A stretch of 64,000 nt of DNA from Rhexocercosporidium sp. MPI-PUGE-AT-0058 (taxonomy: Eukaryota; Ascomycota; Leotiomycetes; Helotiales), in NCBI GenBank assembly GCA_020746875.1, contig JAGTJL010000029.1:186001-250000 (forward strand), written 5' to 3'. This document shows, piece by piece, positions 23,400-33,653 of the stretch. The notes beneath the pieces were generated by a model, which saw nothing but the letters and a program-made list of their open reading frames with translations, was not told where the DNA came from and searched no databases. The first letter of the stretch is position 1. The number at the start of each line of letters is the position of its first letter. The translations under genes were made by a program, and so were the position numbers.

Positions 23400-24089
23400 C
23401 TGCACCTTGTGATATCATGAGAATGACACTAATCCACCATGTTCATTCGTTAGATGCCACATGTACAACTCCCGAATCCCTGATTTCCAACCACAGTCTA
23501 GCTGTTACGCCTTCCCCTTCACTATCGTCCTCGGCGCCAACAACACACATTTCCAAAGATTGTTCCAGCTGTTCCCAACTCTTTGGAGCGATACCAATTT
23601 CCGCACATAACGGTGTCGCCTTCACCCATCAGTCTGCGCAAGGTAGTTGTGCGAGCCAAGATATCTTCTGCCTGAACCTCGGTAACTGTAGCGCCAATTC
23701 CCTAGCGGCGGTGGCGCAAATATGAAGGAAGGATGAGGGCCAAAAGATGAAGGAGAATAAGAGCCAGCCAAACCGCCAACACTGCTCTCGAGACTCCACT
23801 TTCGTCAAATGAACTGGCCTGCTCGCTCAATGGAGTCATGGCGGTGCTGGACACAGCATACAACGCAGGTGTCCAAATTGAAAGAGCCGCATCGATCGTT
23901 ACTAAGAGCTTTATTTCGTAAAGCGAGATATATATAAAGATAAAAGTACAAATAAAAGAAGAGTTTAAACTTTCTTTTTAAATTAAACCTCGAGAAATTT
24001 AAGAGAATATATTAATTTCTTATATTCTTTTTCTTCCTTTTTTTATTTTTTATTTTATTTTTTAAAGCACTTTCTCTTTTGTAGTTTTT

Positions 24090-24185
24090 TCTCGTAATCT
24101 CCCCTCGTAGTCTCCCTTCGTAGTCTTCTCTTATAATCTTCCTTTGTAATTTCCTTTCGTAATCTGTTTTTGTAATCTGTTATTA
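24090..24185. repeat. short tandem repeat, 12-13 bp unit
   Basis: A unit like TCGTAATCTCCC recurs about seven times in tandem with point changes (CTCGTAGTCTCCC, TTCGTAGTCTTCT, TTCGTAATCTGT and others). It lies in AT-rich repeat DNA. Confidence 0.7.
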
Positions 24186-24695
24186 TCGCTCTTAATATAA
24201 ACGCCGAAATCTAAAACTCTTTTCCCTTCGTATGATCTTCTTCTTAGACTTACTACGTATTACCTCACTCCGGCGGCGAATTAAACTAGCAGGTCTTATT
24301 TAACCGTTCTACATAAGTTACTCCTCAAAGTTACCTCGAGAAGTGCTTTTGTAAGGCTTCTCGTATAACAATTGACATACAACATTGCCCGCAGACACGC
24401 CCAGCAACCGCTTGTCCCATCCCAACGCATCCCACGAACCAATTGTATAGAAGACACAATGCTCGCGGAAGCCAGGATCACTTGAATTGAAATCCCGAAG
24501 GTCCGCCGATCTTTGGAAGGTGCTTGACTTCACAAAGCCAATGAGTGCGAGAAGCCCTTCACGGTTGAGGAGGTGTGTGAGGGGTTGAAAAATCCAGATG
24601 CAATGTTCTGGGACGGGATACGAGATATTTCCACGAAGGAGGTTCAGAAAAATCTATACGAAAGACGATATATTAGGTATTTTGTTTATTGCATA

Positions 24696-25436
24696 ACGTC
24701 CCACCCTACTATTCCGCCCACCTTTTACATTAAAAACAACGATTTTGAGGTATTAATATCTCTGCAACTAATTAATAAAAATTCTTAATCTTTTATATTC
24801 GTATTTATTCCCTTTATAATTGACTTCTTAAAGTCAATTGCGAATCAGATCATAAATTATTACGTAATCTTAAATTTAAATTTTTACATATAAAAAACGC
24901 TAAAAATCACTCACTAATAACTTCTTTAATAATTGATATTATTTTATAAATCTTAAAATTATTAGAGTTTTAAAATATTTGTATTAGTAGTTGTGTTTTA
25001 ATTAAGTAATTAATTTCTCTTATATAAATTTTTTATGTGCTGCTTTATACTTTACTTAATTAAGAAAATATTATTAATAGAATTAACTTCAAACTCAAGA
25101 ATCTTAAAATTTTATATAAAATACACCTGGAGTATAAGTTTTAAGGTTTTATATTAATTATTGCGGAAGTTATTAAGAAAATAAGAAAATTCAAATTTAT
25201 ACTAAATTTATATGAGAGAAACTTCCTAGATATTTATATACTTAGTATGTAATATTACGTAATAAAAAATCAACATCTTTATAAAATCTAAAATATCCTT
25301 TAAAAAATTATACAAATCTTAAGTTTCAGCCTATTCTATTAATAAATAATAAAAATATTAATTATTAAAGGTAGTGAGTCTTAGTGTAAAAGGGGTGGCG
25401 GAATAGGGGGGTGGGCGGAATGGTAAGGTGGGACGG
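24696..25436. mobile_element. MITE, copy A (741 bp)
   Basis: It is flanked by TA (24694-24695 and 25437-25438). The ends are inverted: ACGTCCCACC at the left against GGTGGGACGG at the right, followed inward by ATTCCGCC and CTTTTACA. The right terminal repeat holds two GGCGGAAT blocks, the left one only one. The AT-rich core has no open frame. The core matches the reverse complement of 59115-59921, so these are two copies of one family. The ends resemble those of the pogo copy at 1-1191, which suggests a pogo-type transposase moved them. Confidence 0.85.
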
Positions 25437-25438
25437 TA

Positions 25439-27009
25439 GCAATTGGTTGGCACTTACGACACTATCTGCGACTCGTGGATTATCACTTATGATAGTCAAC
25501 TTATTAGTTTGTATCGTGGGCGTAGTCTCTAGTTGGTGTACGAAGATTAGAAACAGGGAACTTTTTTTCTAATTGAAAAAAAAATTGAGGGAGTACAAAG
25601 GCTTTTCACGGAGAATAACTGGGACCTGGCCTTCGTCCCGGCCAGCTGGCTTGAAGCCCGACTCTCGAACCCTAGATCCTAAAATCTCATATCCTAAATC
25701 TCAAGTTACAGATTCAAGTTTCGCCCAGACCTGTTTACGCAAGTAGTTATTTTTAATTAGCCTCAGGGCTGGTGCCAGGTACTAAGTGCGGAGAGCTAGA
25801 CCACGTCGGATAAACGATAGAGTTGAGTTAAGTCCAATTCTTTCCATCTTGGACTTTAGATAGTCAGAACCGCACACCAGATACGGAGGTTTCGCTCAAA
25901 AGTCTTGAGACTACAGGGCACTAGACACCCTGTAAATATAGGCTTGTATGCCCATAGGCTGTCTAAAAATCCAGGTGGCCACCTTACGAAGTTACTGCTT
26001 TTAGCGGTTGTTCTTTCTAGAAAGACCCTGTAGCACAAAATTAATTTAATAATTAAAGGCCCTTTTAAATTTATAGTTTATTTTAATACCCTTATAAAAC
26101 TAAAATACTTGATTAGAAAAAACAGCGAACTTGATTATAAGCTAAGGACTTATTTACTCTTTTTAATATATCATATTAAATAGAAATATAAAGGTATTCT
26201 ATGCACGAGGTCAAAGTCTCGCGTCGCGAAGATTGCTCGGATTAGCTCTAGGTTCGGGGCTAAAGTGTCGTATGAGGTACCGAGTGCTGTAGGCTACTAG
26301 CAATAGCAACAATCCTAGCGTGAGTAAAATTAATCATATAAATCAATTAATATTTGATTAATTTGATTTGATTTGATTTGATTTGATGTTAATTAATGAC
26401 TTTTATATTAAATATTTATATATAATATAAGAATAGATTAAGTAAACGAGTATTTTCGTAAATAAAGAATAAATAAAAGAATAATCAACTTATAAACTAC
26501 CCGATTAAATAAATAATAAGTAGAAATCTATTGAATTCTTTAAACTAATATTTGGAATTTGCTAACAAATACAAAACACTTGCTTATAAATAGGTTTTCT
26601 ATTAATAAAACCTTTTGATTTTTGATCTTAAAAATAGACTATAATATTACTAAGTTATTCATAAGGCTTCCTAATCTAATATTTATTACTAATTAAGTGT
26701 TATACATTAAATAAAGTATGTTTCTTATTCTACTTAAGTTAAGCGAGGCTCGCTAATTTAATCGAGACTTTTAGACTTTAACTGATTCTATATTAGTATA
26801 TACTAACCTTTTTAAGCTTATGTTTATAATCTAGTCCTAATTAGGATGCGGCTCTTATATTAATCAAATTAATCAATTAATACTTGATTGATTTGATTTG
26901 ATTCGATTTTGATTAATCAAGATTTTACTTGATTTGAATATGATTAATAGCCATTAATCAAATCAAATCATTTTTCACGCTGAACGATCCAATGCGTCAG
27001 CGACAATTC
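25439..27009. other. intergenic and AT-rich repeat DNA
   Basis: No gene. A (TTTGA)n tract lies at about 26356-26387. A roughly 40-bp segment beginning AATCAATTAATA occurs at 26341-26380 and again in direct orientation at 26871-26910. RIP-like AT-rich DNA lies between. Confidence 0.45.
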
Positions 27010-27480
27010 TCAATATTTTGTACACCACCCCTTTGCATCGATTATTGCTTGTACTCCATTTGGCATCGTTGTAGCTAGTCTATATAGAACCCCATTATCA
27101 ATTGCATGCCATGTTTCTTGTGCTGCCTCGATCAATGCCTCGAAAGTTTCGTCTGGATCAGGGGCATGTTCAAGCTCGGGATGCAGACGATACATTTCAG
27201 CCTTCATTAAAGCCCAGAGGTTCTCGATAGGGTTTAAATCAGGAGAATAAGGGGGCCGATGCATTACCCGAATATTCATTTCCAATGTCTCGAATAATAC
27301 GCCCTCGATGTAGTCCTGTGCCGTCGTTCATGAATCCCCTCGATATAATTGTCGAATAACCCAAGACGGTACTCCACGCGCAGCTAAAGGGTCTCCGTCG
27401 AAAGGTAAGACCACAAGGCAGTCTTTATCCTCTATAAAGCATCTAAACAACTTTCTTACTACACGGCTGCAACAAATTCA
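27010..27480 (-). pseudogene. Tc1/mariner-like transposase, C-terminal fragment
   Basis: The minus strand gives YSPDLNPIENLWALMKAE (27242-27189), the conserved block around the last catalytic acidic residue of Tc1/mariner transposases, and ends GWCTKY at 27010. Upstream pieces (FIEDKDCLVVLPFDGDPL, VPSWVIRQLYRG) are cut by a stop near 27337. The N-terminal half is missing. It sits 0 to 10 bp beyond the 3' end of the enoyl reductase gene. Confidence 0.8.
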
Positions 27481-27487
27481 ACGATTC

Positions 27488-28658
27488 TTAAAGATCGCTA
27501 ATCGGATAAACAAGTTTTCTTCCTCTCACAGACCCTGTTCTCAACTCATCAATACCAGCAAGAACACCAAATAAGCCGCCTTTCTTCACCTCAATTCGAT
27601 GGGGCTTTAATCTTCCTTCTGCAAGCATCTTCTCCGCCATTGGAAACCACATTTTGCAAAACTCCCTATCCTTTGGTCTCGCCGCCCGTCCGTACACCCC
27701 CGCCAAGCGGACTGGCTTCCCAAATAAGGAAAATGCCATCAACCACTCAGCCTTTACATTTCGACGCGTGTATTTGATAACCGAAGAGTAAGGGTCCAAG
27801 GCCACGTACTTACCGCCGGCGGTGCCTATAGCTTCATAGCAGATTTTTGTCGTGTTCGACTCTGTAATGCAATCCAAGGCGTGCGCGAGAGTGTTTTTGG
27901 TGTACGAACGGATGTCAGAACCGCATGTTGCCGAGTGGTAATCAAACGCCTCCTCAGCGCCAAGAGCCTTGACTAAGTCGAAATGATGGGGAGAGCAAAC
28001 AGCAATTGGCGTCAGTCCGGACCTGTAAAACCAGTCAGTCAAGTGTTGTTGAATCTCTTCGAAATGTAAAGTATGCTCACGCTTTGGATAGCTGGATCGC
28101 CATTGTACCTGTTGCGGAACCTCCACCATATATCAAGACGTAAGTCTGGACTTCCGCTGGACGGTCAGGCATTGGCAGGCCCAGGAACTGGTACAAAGCA
28201 CTCCCAGCGGTCCCAATTGCCAAACCAAGGCTAGAGCCTTCTTCAAATGACATCGAGAATGGAATTTTACACGTCAAATCCTCCGTTGCGCCTATGAAAT
28301 TGGAGAACGCCCCAGTCCCATGATCAGACGGATTGAGCCCGAACATCATTCCACACACACGATCTCCGATATTGAGTCTCTTCACATCAGCACCAACCTC
28401 CACGACAGTTCCTGCAAAGTCATTGCCGCCGATTGCTCCGACAGTGACGGAATAATCGATTGTTTTTGCGTCGGCCGGGTTGAGGGCTACGGCGGAAGTT
28501 CGAACAAGGACCATGTCCGGCTCTATGTCTGGCATAGGTACTGAGATGAGGTCATACTTTCCGATGCTTTTGCCAACGAGGGCTTGGCGTGTTTTACCCC
28601 GAACGTCTTGATTTTGACCTTGTTTGGAGAACGACTCGTGATGTGCAGCGATGGCCAT
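27488..28658 (-). CDS. trans-acting enoyl reductase (zinc-type alcohol dehydrogenase fold)
   Basis: Two exons (28658-28081, 28022-27488; intron 58 bp, GTGAGC...TTACAG) give 370 residues. It is a medium-chain dehydrogenase/reductase: a GroES-like N-half (SAVALNPADAK, NDFAGTVVEVG, GDRVCGMM), then the NADPH-binding turn GGGSATGTMAIQLSK around residues 178-193, split by the intron. It lacks the structural zinc cysteine cluster of true alcohol dehydrogenases. Length and motifs match the stand-alone enoyl reductases (LovC family) that serve highly reducing PKS and PKS-NRPS enzymes whose own ER is dead. The PKS-NRPS here has such a dead ER, so it should reduce chosen enoyl-ACP intermediates during chain growth. 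It is divergently arranged with the hydrolase at 29227 across a 568-bp promoter. Confidence 0.9.
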
Positions 28659-29226
28659 TTTGGCTTACCAGTTTTATCTTTTCGAAGTTTCAGAAAAGAA
28701 AGCCTAACAAAATGAGTATCATGGGAGCGAGGTACGGTGATGAAAGAGACTCGGAGCAGTAGGGCGAAGTAAAACGAATACCCCAGATGATGATGGCCAC
28801 TTTCATGAGACCCTTTAAGATTGATCAGTGGGAAAATAATTTTACTAGGTCTCTCTCTCTATTGGCTGGTATAATTGCCTGAGCGCAATAAATTCGGCTT
28901 CGGCGATGGTCATTTGAATCATTCCAGCTCCCAGTCTCGCGTAGCTTTTCGGCCTGGCGAATGCCGACCTATTCGGTCGAGAGCGATTGCCGACTTTTCA
29001 AGATGTCGTATTTTATATCGTTTCCTTAGAACCGAATATATCGACAGCGGCTATTACGGTGGGCATACATCGATTGTTGTGCGAACACTGTTAATGCATC
29101 TTGAGTTCAAGTGTTGATCTTGGGAAATCTCATTACAAAGGGTGTAAAGATTCTTGGTATTTGGCAACAGCCAGGATTCTTCGATCTTAAACTTTTTCAT
29201 CGTTGGTATATTTCGAGTATATCAAA
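28659..29226. promoter_or_regulatory. bidirectional promoter, enoyl reductase / hydrolase
   Basis: This segment separates the two divergent start codons. TTCGG or its complement occurs at 28893, 28899, 28948, 28972 and 29032, about five times against roughly one expected by chance. The same pentamer is frequent in other promoters of this cluster. Confidence 0.5.
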
Positions 29227-30510
29227 ATGTCAGCTTACAAGTTCTTCTCTTCGGAATTCTTTAATTTTGAATTTCTCCGTGTCCTGGGAACCGCTCCTTT
29301 CGAAGGCGCCGAGATAGGAGAATGCCTCGAAGCTGGGAAAGAAATCATATCAAATGACCCCGAAAGCTGGCATCGCGCTTGGAGCAACCAAGCCGTGAAA
29401 GCAGAAGCATTAGGAGAGGAGGCGTTCTTGACTGGCGACAAGGAGGCTGCGCGATGGGCATTCATCAGAGCTTCCAACTACTACCGGTCAAGCGAGTTTA
29501 TGCTTCATCACCTGCGAGGTGACAAGAGGCTGTTGCCAACAATTGAGAAAGCAGCTGCGAGTTTCAAGAAGGGAATCGCGCTCCTAGATAGTCCTGTTCA
29601 TGTACTGAACATCCCATTCCAACACAATGTTAGCTTTCCTGCATACCTTTACATGCCTTCGCCCGGATCGCGACAAGGAAGCACTGATCCAATTCCCATC
29701 ATTATCAACAATGGAGGTCTGGATTCCATACAAGAGGAGTTGTATTACTATGTCGCTGCCGGGGCTCGTACCCGTGGATATGCAGTTTTGACCTTTGACG
29801 GTCCAGGGCAGGGCCTCGTACTCAGAGAGCAAAACATCCCTTTGAGGCCTGACTGGGAGGTTGTTACAAACTCAGCGATTGACTTCATCACTTCTCATGC
29901 TACGAGGAACCCATCTCTCAACCTCGACAAATCTCGCATCTCTGCCATCGGCGCATCGCTTGGCGGGTACTTTGCTCTCAGAGGGGCGACAGGTGATCCG
30001 CGTGTCAAAGCCGTTATATCTGTTGACGGGTTCTTCGACTTGGGGGCTGCGGTTCAGGCGCGCATCCCTTCTTGGTTCCTCACTCTCATCGAAAATGGAT
30101 GGATCACAGATGGTATCTTCAATAACCTGTTCGCCCTGTCCTCGGCTCTGAATTTCCAGACACGCTGGGAATTTGGGCATTCGATGTGGGCATTTGGTGC
30201 GCCGTCGCCAGCGACAGTCCTCCGCGAATTCGCGAAATATACCTTGGCGCCAGAAGGCAAGGATTTACTGGCTAAAGTGAGATGCCCAGTGATGGTCACG
30301 GGTGCGAGGGAAACGCTGTATGATCCGCCTGAGGTGGGACCGATGAGGATGTACAATGCTCTGATGCAGTTGAAGGAAAGCGAGAAGAATATTTGGATTG
30401 GGACTACGGTTTCTGATGGAGGTTTGCAGGCCAAAGTGGCGGCTTTGGCGGTGTCGCACTTTCGTATGTTCACCTGGTTGGATGATCAGATGGGGATTGT
30501 AAGAAAGTGA
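29227..30510 (+). CDS. alpha/beta hydrolase of the PKS-NRPS-associated type
   Basis: Single exon, 427 residues from the ATG at 29227. It has a long helical N-terminus (WHRAWSNQAVKAEALGEEA), an oxyanion region with TFDGPGQG, the nucleophile elbow GASLGG with Ser244, and a C-terminal histidine (His411, AVSHFRMF). This layout matches the FrsA/DUF1100-like esterase family, members of which recur in fungal PKS-NRPS clusters, including those for cytochalasans and related pyrrolidones. There they are thought to help the released aldehyde close to the pyrrolinone ring. A role beside the PKS-NRPS at 46-59 kb is inferred from family and linkage. The promoter is shared with the enoyl reductase. Confidence 0.85.
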   Translation: MSAYKFFSSEFFNFEFLRVLGTAPFEGAEIGECLEAGKEIISNDPESWHRAWSNQAVKAEALGEEAFLTGDKEAARWAFIRASNYYRSSEFMLHHLRGDKRLLPTIEKAAASFKKGIALLDSPVHVLNIPFQHNVSFPAYLYMPSPGSRQGSTDPIPIIINNGGLDSIQEELYYYVAAGARTRGYAVLTFDGPGQGLVLREQNIPLRPDWEVVTNSAIDFITSHATRNPSLNLDKSRISAIGASLGGYFALRGATGDPRVKAVISVDGFFDLGAAVQARIPSWFLTLIENGWITDGIFNNLFALSSALNFQTRWEFGHSMWAFGAPSPATVLREFAKYTLAPEGKDLLAKVRCPVMVTGARETLYDPPEVGPMRMYNALMQLKESEKNIWIGTTVSDGGLQAKVAALAVSHFRMFTWLDDQMGIVRK

Positions 30511-31061
30511 TGGAGTACGAACTCAAGGGAGCAAATGTATATTTTCGTACGCAAGCTATGATGAATGATGGGGTAGGAGTTTTGTCCGCACCAAGCCCAT
30601 GTCTTTGTTATAAGACACACAATCCGATTCATTCTCATACTCACCATGTTATGTTACGCCTATAATTGCGTTGTACTCTTGCCTCGAAGTGTCCGAAAAC
30701 ATCATGTGAAAAAGGAAGGCCACAGGCCACACTCAAGGAATTCATCTCTAAAGTTTGCTGGGCATGTAATAACTTTACAAATTGTCCCATCAACTGATTG
30801 TTTCTCGCAGAATCCGAAAAAGTTGAAAATAGGCTATTCCAAATGACATGACTCTCTAGTTGTCGGCGACCGGCAAAGTAAACTGTTATATTTGATTCGG
30901 CGTTCCCACCCTTTCGGTCTTCGGCGGTGCTTGGAAGAATTTGCACGACAGCCCACATTCCCATAATAATGCTAAATATGAGAGTTGAGAGCCCAAGCAA
31001 TAACGATACCCATCATCCCGCGAGCAATCTCAAGATCTATTCGTTTGTAAACGTGTCAAAA
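30511..31061. promoter_or_regulatory. intergenic, promoter of DUF1772-like gene
   Basis: Convincing genes are absent; a minus-strand frame (31000-30641) has no motif. TTCGG/CCGAA occurs at 30693, 30814, 30896, 30913 and 30920, three of them within 30 bp. Confidence 0.45.
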
Positions 31062-31609
31062 ATGGGTAACGTAGGTATCTCAATCCTGCGCACGGCACCC
31101 CTCTTCCTCGGCACAATACTGTGAGCCCTTCCGAAACTTCCATGAATTCTCACCAGTCTAATACGAGCAACAAAATCAGCATCTCTCAGCGAATCTCCCA
31201 ATATTACGCATTCTCCACCTTCCTCTCGCCGGACCTCCCCGCCGTTCATCGACCAACCTTCAAACCCTGGTTCCGCATCGTGTGTCCGCGATTCCTCTCC
31301 ATCGTCACGGCGCTCAGCCTCATCCAATACATCCTCCTCGCAGTCAACACCGGGCTAACGCCTTTCCACGACTCGAAACTGCTGCGCACGAAAATCTTGT
31401 TCGGGATTGGGCTGGCGCTGAGCTTGGTGCAGTATGTGCTCATGCCGAGGATGCTGAAGTTGTATAATGGGATGATGAATAAGGAGACGGGGGACGAGGA
31501 GGCGTGGGAGATGCTGGCAAAGTGGTTAAGGTTGAACAATTGGAGGATCTGGGGAATGGAGTTGCCGGCTTTGGCGGCGGCGTTCGGGGCAGTGGTTAAT
31601 ACTTTATGA
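31062..31609 (+). CDS. small DUF1772-like membrane protein
   Basis: Two exons (31062-31120, 31180-31609; intron 59 bp, GTGAGC...ATCAG) give 162 residues. There are four hydrophobic segments: the N-terminal one crosses the intron (ILRTAPLFLGTIL), then FLSIVTALSLIQYILLAV, ILFGIGLALSLVQYVLM, and a C-terminal ELPALAAAFGAVV. This size and pattern fit the DUF1772 (anthrone-oxygenase-like) family, small membrane proteins often found in fungal metabolite clusters, some of which oxidise the product. The classical substrate, an anthrone, is not expected here. Family assignment is by topology and a few motifs, so moderate confidence. Confidence 0.65.
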
Positions 31610-31805
31610 TGATTTTAGGATACGATGACCTTAGTTGCAGATTTGAAAGGTTCGGAAATAACATGAACATGGGAGTGAAAAAGTATCTTAAGCGTCTATC
31701 TTTGGAGGAGAAATATAGTGCTTCTACTAGCGAGCCGAGAAATAACACTTGAGTACAATGCGAATAATTTCAAGCCGCTTATGGAGCACAAGACAAAGAA
31801 AATAA

Positions 31806-33338
31806 TCAGGGCCACTCTAAATACTCCAGTCCCAAAGGAATGTCCTGCAGATCGAGATTTGGCATATCCTGACCCATCTCTAGAGGACCGTAGCCTGGGG
31901 CGGCAGAGATAAATCCTCCCTGATCTGCCATGCTTGGATACATTGGCCATTCGCCATCTTTATTGAACGCATCCCCATTCTGCCTCCCAGAGGGTCGGGA
32001 GTGTACCACGACAGAACCTTCTCCTTCCCTAAGATTGGTTTGGAGAATCTTCCACTCCGGTATCATGTCTATGAATTCTGGAAAATTCGTAAAGAACTCT
32101 GGCGTCATGGCAAATGGGGGCGAATCAAAGAACAGGTGGCGATATGTTCGGCTGATCGCTAAGCGACCACTGTACTCATTGACGGTAAAGCTGGTCTCGA
32201 AATTGATCTGGGGAACAAATCGTATGCACCGAAGGAACTCCAGGGTAAAAGCTTCACAGTCTTTTTCCAGAAACCTTACGGATGGGTTGCGGACTACATG
32301 GTCTCGCATAGATGGCCTGTAATTGAAGCGTTAAAACATGGAGGAATGTGAAGTAAAAACGAAGGAAGTAAGGGAGTTGGAAAAAAATAACTGGTCTTAC
32401 CACGGAAGCATGCCAATGATGAGATGATGATGAACGGCCTTTTGAGTCTCACTAATGCAATAAGTATACAGTTTAGAGGAAGAGTGGACAATGTAAGTAG
32501 CTTACGTAGGATGAAGCCAGAAAGGAACCAGGTTGATGGAAGATTCAAGATTCGGATCTTCCAGTACCTAGTAATGTCAGAACGTAACGCCACGAAAACA
32601 GAAGTGGCGTGCAAACCAAAAGAGCCATTTGGGTCAAATAATATATACTCAGCTGATCTATCAATCTGCTCTTCGGACCCAAGTCCAGTCTCTCATGGAG
32701 ATTTTCCAGGATATCCTGGAGCGGGTTCGCTTCGGTCCTCACAATCGAATGCCAGCCATTCAGGGTAGCCCTGATAATAGTATGAGTATCGCGAAGCATG
32801 TTTGCAACATCTGGGCGAGCTTTCAGCCTTTCGTAGTCGCGTGAAATGTCAACAAATAGCGGATTCCGTCCTAGGGCCACTACACAGAATTTCTAGTAAA
32901 CACAAAGTTTCATCAATCGGAAGGCCGCGGGAATCACATACCTTCGGCCAAAAAGCCCCCAGCTTCGGTTTCGGACGACGCCAAGATCGTTGTTCCTGAC
33001 TCTGAACTACTACCTCTTTCACCTCCAGCAGAACTACGCCACTGCTGTAGAGATGAGGTAACACCACCAAGCTGATCAACTAGCCGCTTGAGGGATTCCT
33101 TCTCCTCTTTGAGCCGTTCGACTTCCTCCATCAGCTCTCGGACGCTTCCATCAGCATCCTGATTCTGTAGTCGTTCCACTGTCCGTTCGAGGTATTGAAT
33201 CCGGTCCTTTTTGCGCTCACGCAGGGCACGTTGGGACACTCGATCCGAATTGCGCTTGCGCTCGTCTTTGGTAAGGCCCGTGAGGGTAGATTTAGTATGA
33301 TAACCCATGACTGGACCAGTGAGATTATCCCGCACCAT
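31806..33338 (-). CDS. bZIP transcription factor with DUF3425 domain
   Basis: Five exons on the minus strand (33338-32942, 32879-32617, 32567-32506, 32451-32401, 32316-31806) keep frame for 427 residues. Near the N-terminus is a fungal bZIP: basic part RKRNSDRVSQRALRERKKDR with the spaced N and R residues, then a leucine-zipper coil (LERTVERLQNQ, LMEEVERLKEEKESLKRLV). The C-terminal half fits DUF3425: IIRATLNGWHSIV, NLVPFWLHPT, then HHHLIIGMLPWPSMRDHVV, which is rebuilt across introns 3 and 4. This combination is common among fungal bZIP regulators. Lying inside the cluster next to a Zn2Cys6 gene, it may control it or respond to stress. The start is the first ATG, TTG lying just before it. 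Confidence 0.85.
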
Positions 33339-33653
33339 CAAATTTAGGTAGCTCGTTCAAGCATTCTGGGGATGTGAGGATATTGAGATTGGAAATGGGT
33401 CAAGAATTCTTTGATGGGACGTTGCAGCAACACGGTTGTTAAGCGAGTATCCGAAATGGGGCTAGCTCAGTTGATGCATCGGCCCGCTACTAGCTTCGTC
33501 ACGTGCAGAGCACCTATGATTGAACTTTTCACATGATGAAATCTACCAATGTCATATTATGCCTGGAAGCAATCATTAAGCCTAAAATTCCTTGGACCAT
33601 ATGCTCGCAAGCTAGGCGCCCGGTCTCCTTCTGGGCTAGGGCCCCCATTTTGC

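Larger units (their letters stand above)
21465..24695. other. gene-poor region with repeats
   Basis: No gene is supported. A 131-codon frame at 21560-21955 lacks motifs. There is a run of 19 G (23381-23399), a serine-rich 102-codon frame at 23417-23725 without motif, AT-rich repeat DNA from about 23890, a run of 12-13 bp repeats at about 24090-24185, and a short coding-like piece at about 24543-24675 (CEKPFTVEEVCEGLKNPDAM) cut by the MITE at 24696. Confidence 0.35.

Noticed and set aside
23417..23725. Serine-rich 102-codon frame after the poly-G run
   Set aside because: No domain, no intron signals and no conserved motif; likely chance.
30641..31000. Minus-strand frame of 119 codons before the DUF1772-like gene
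   Set aside because: No motif, start context unclear, and it occupies the motif-rich promoter; not supported as a gene.
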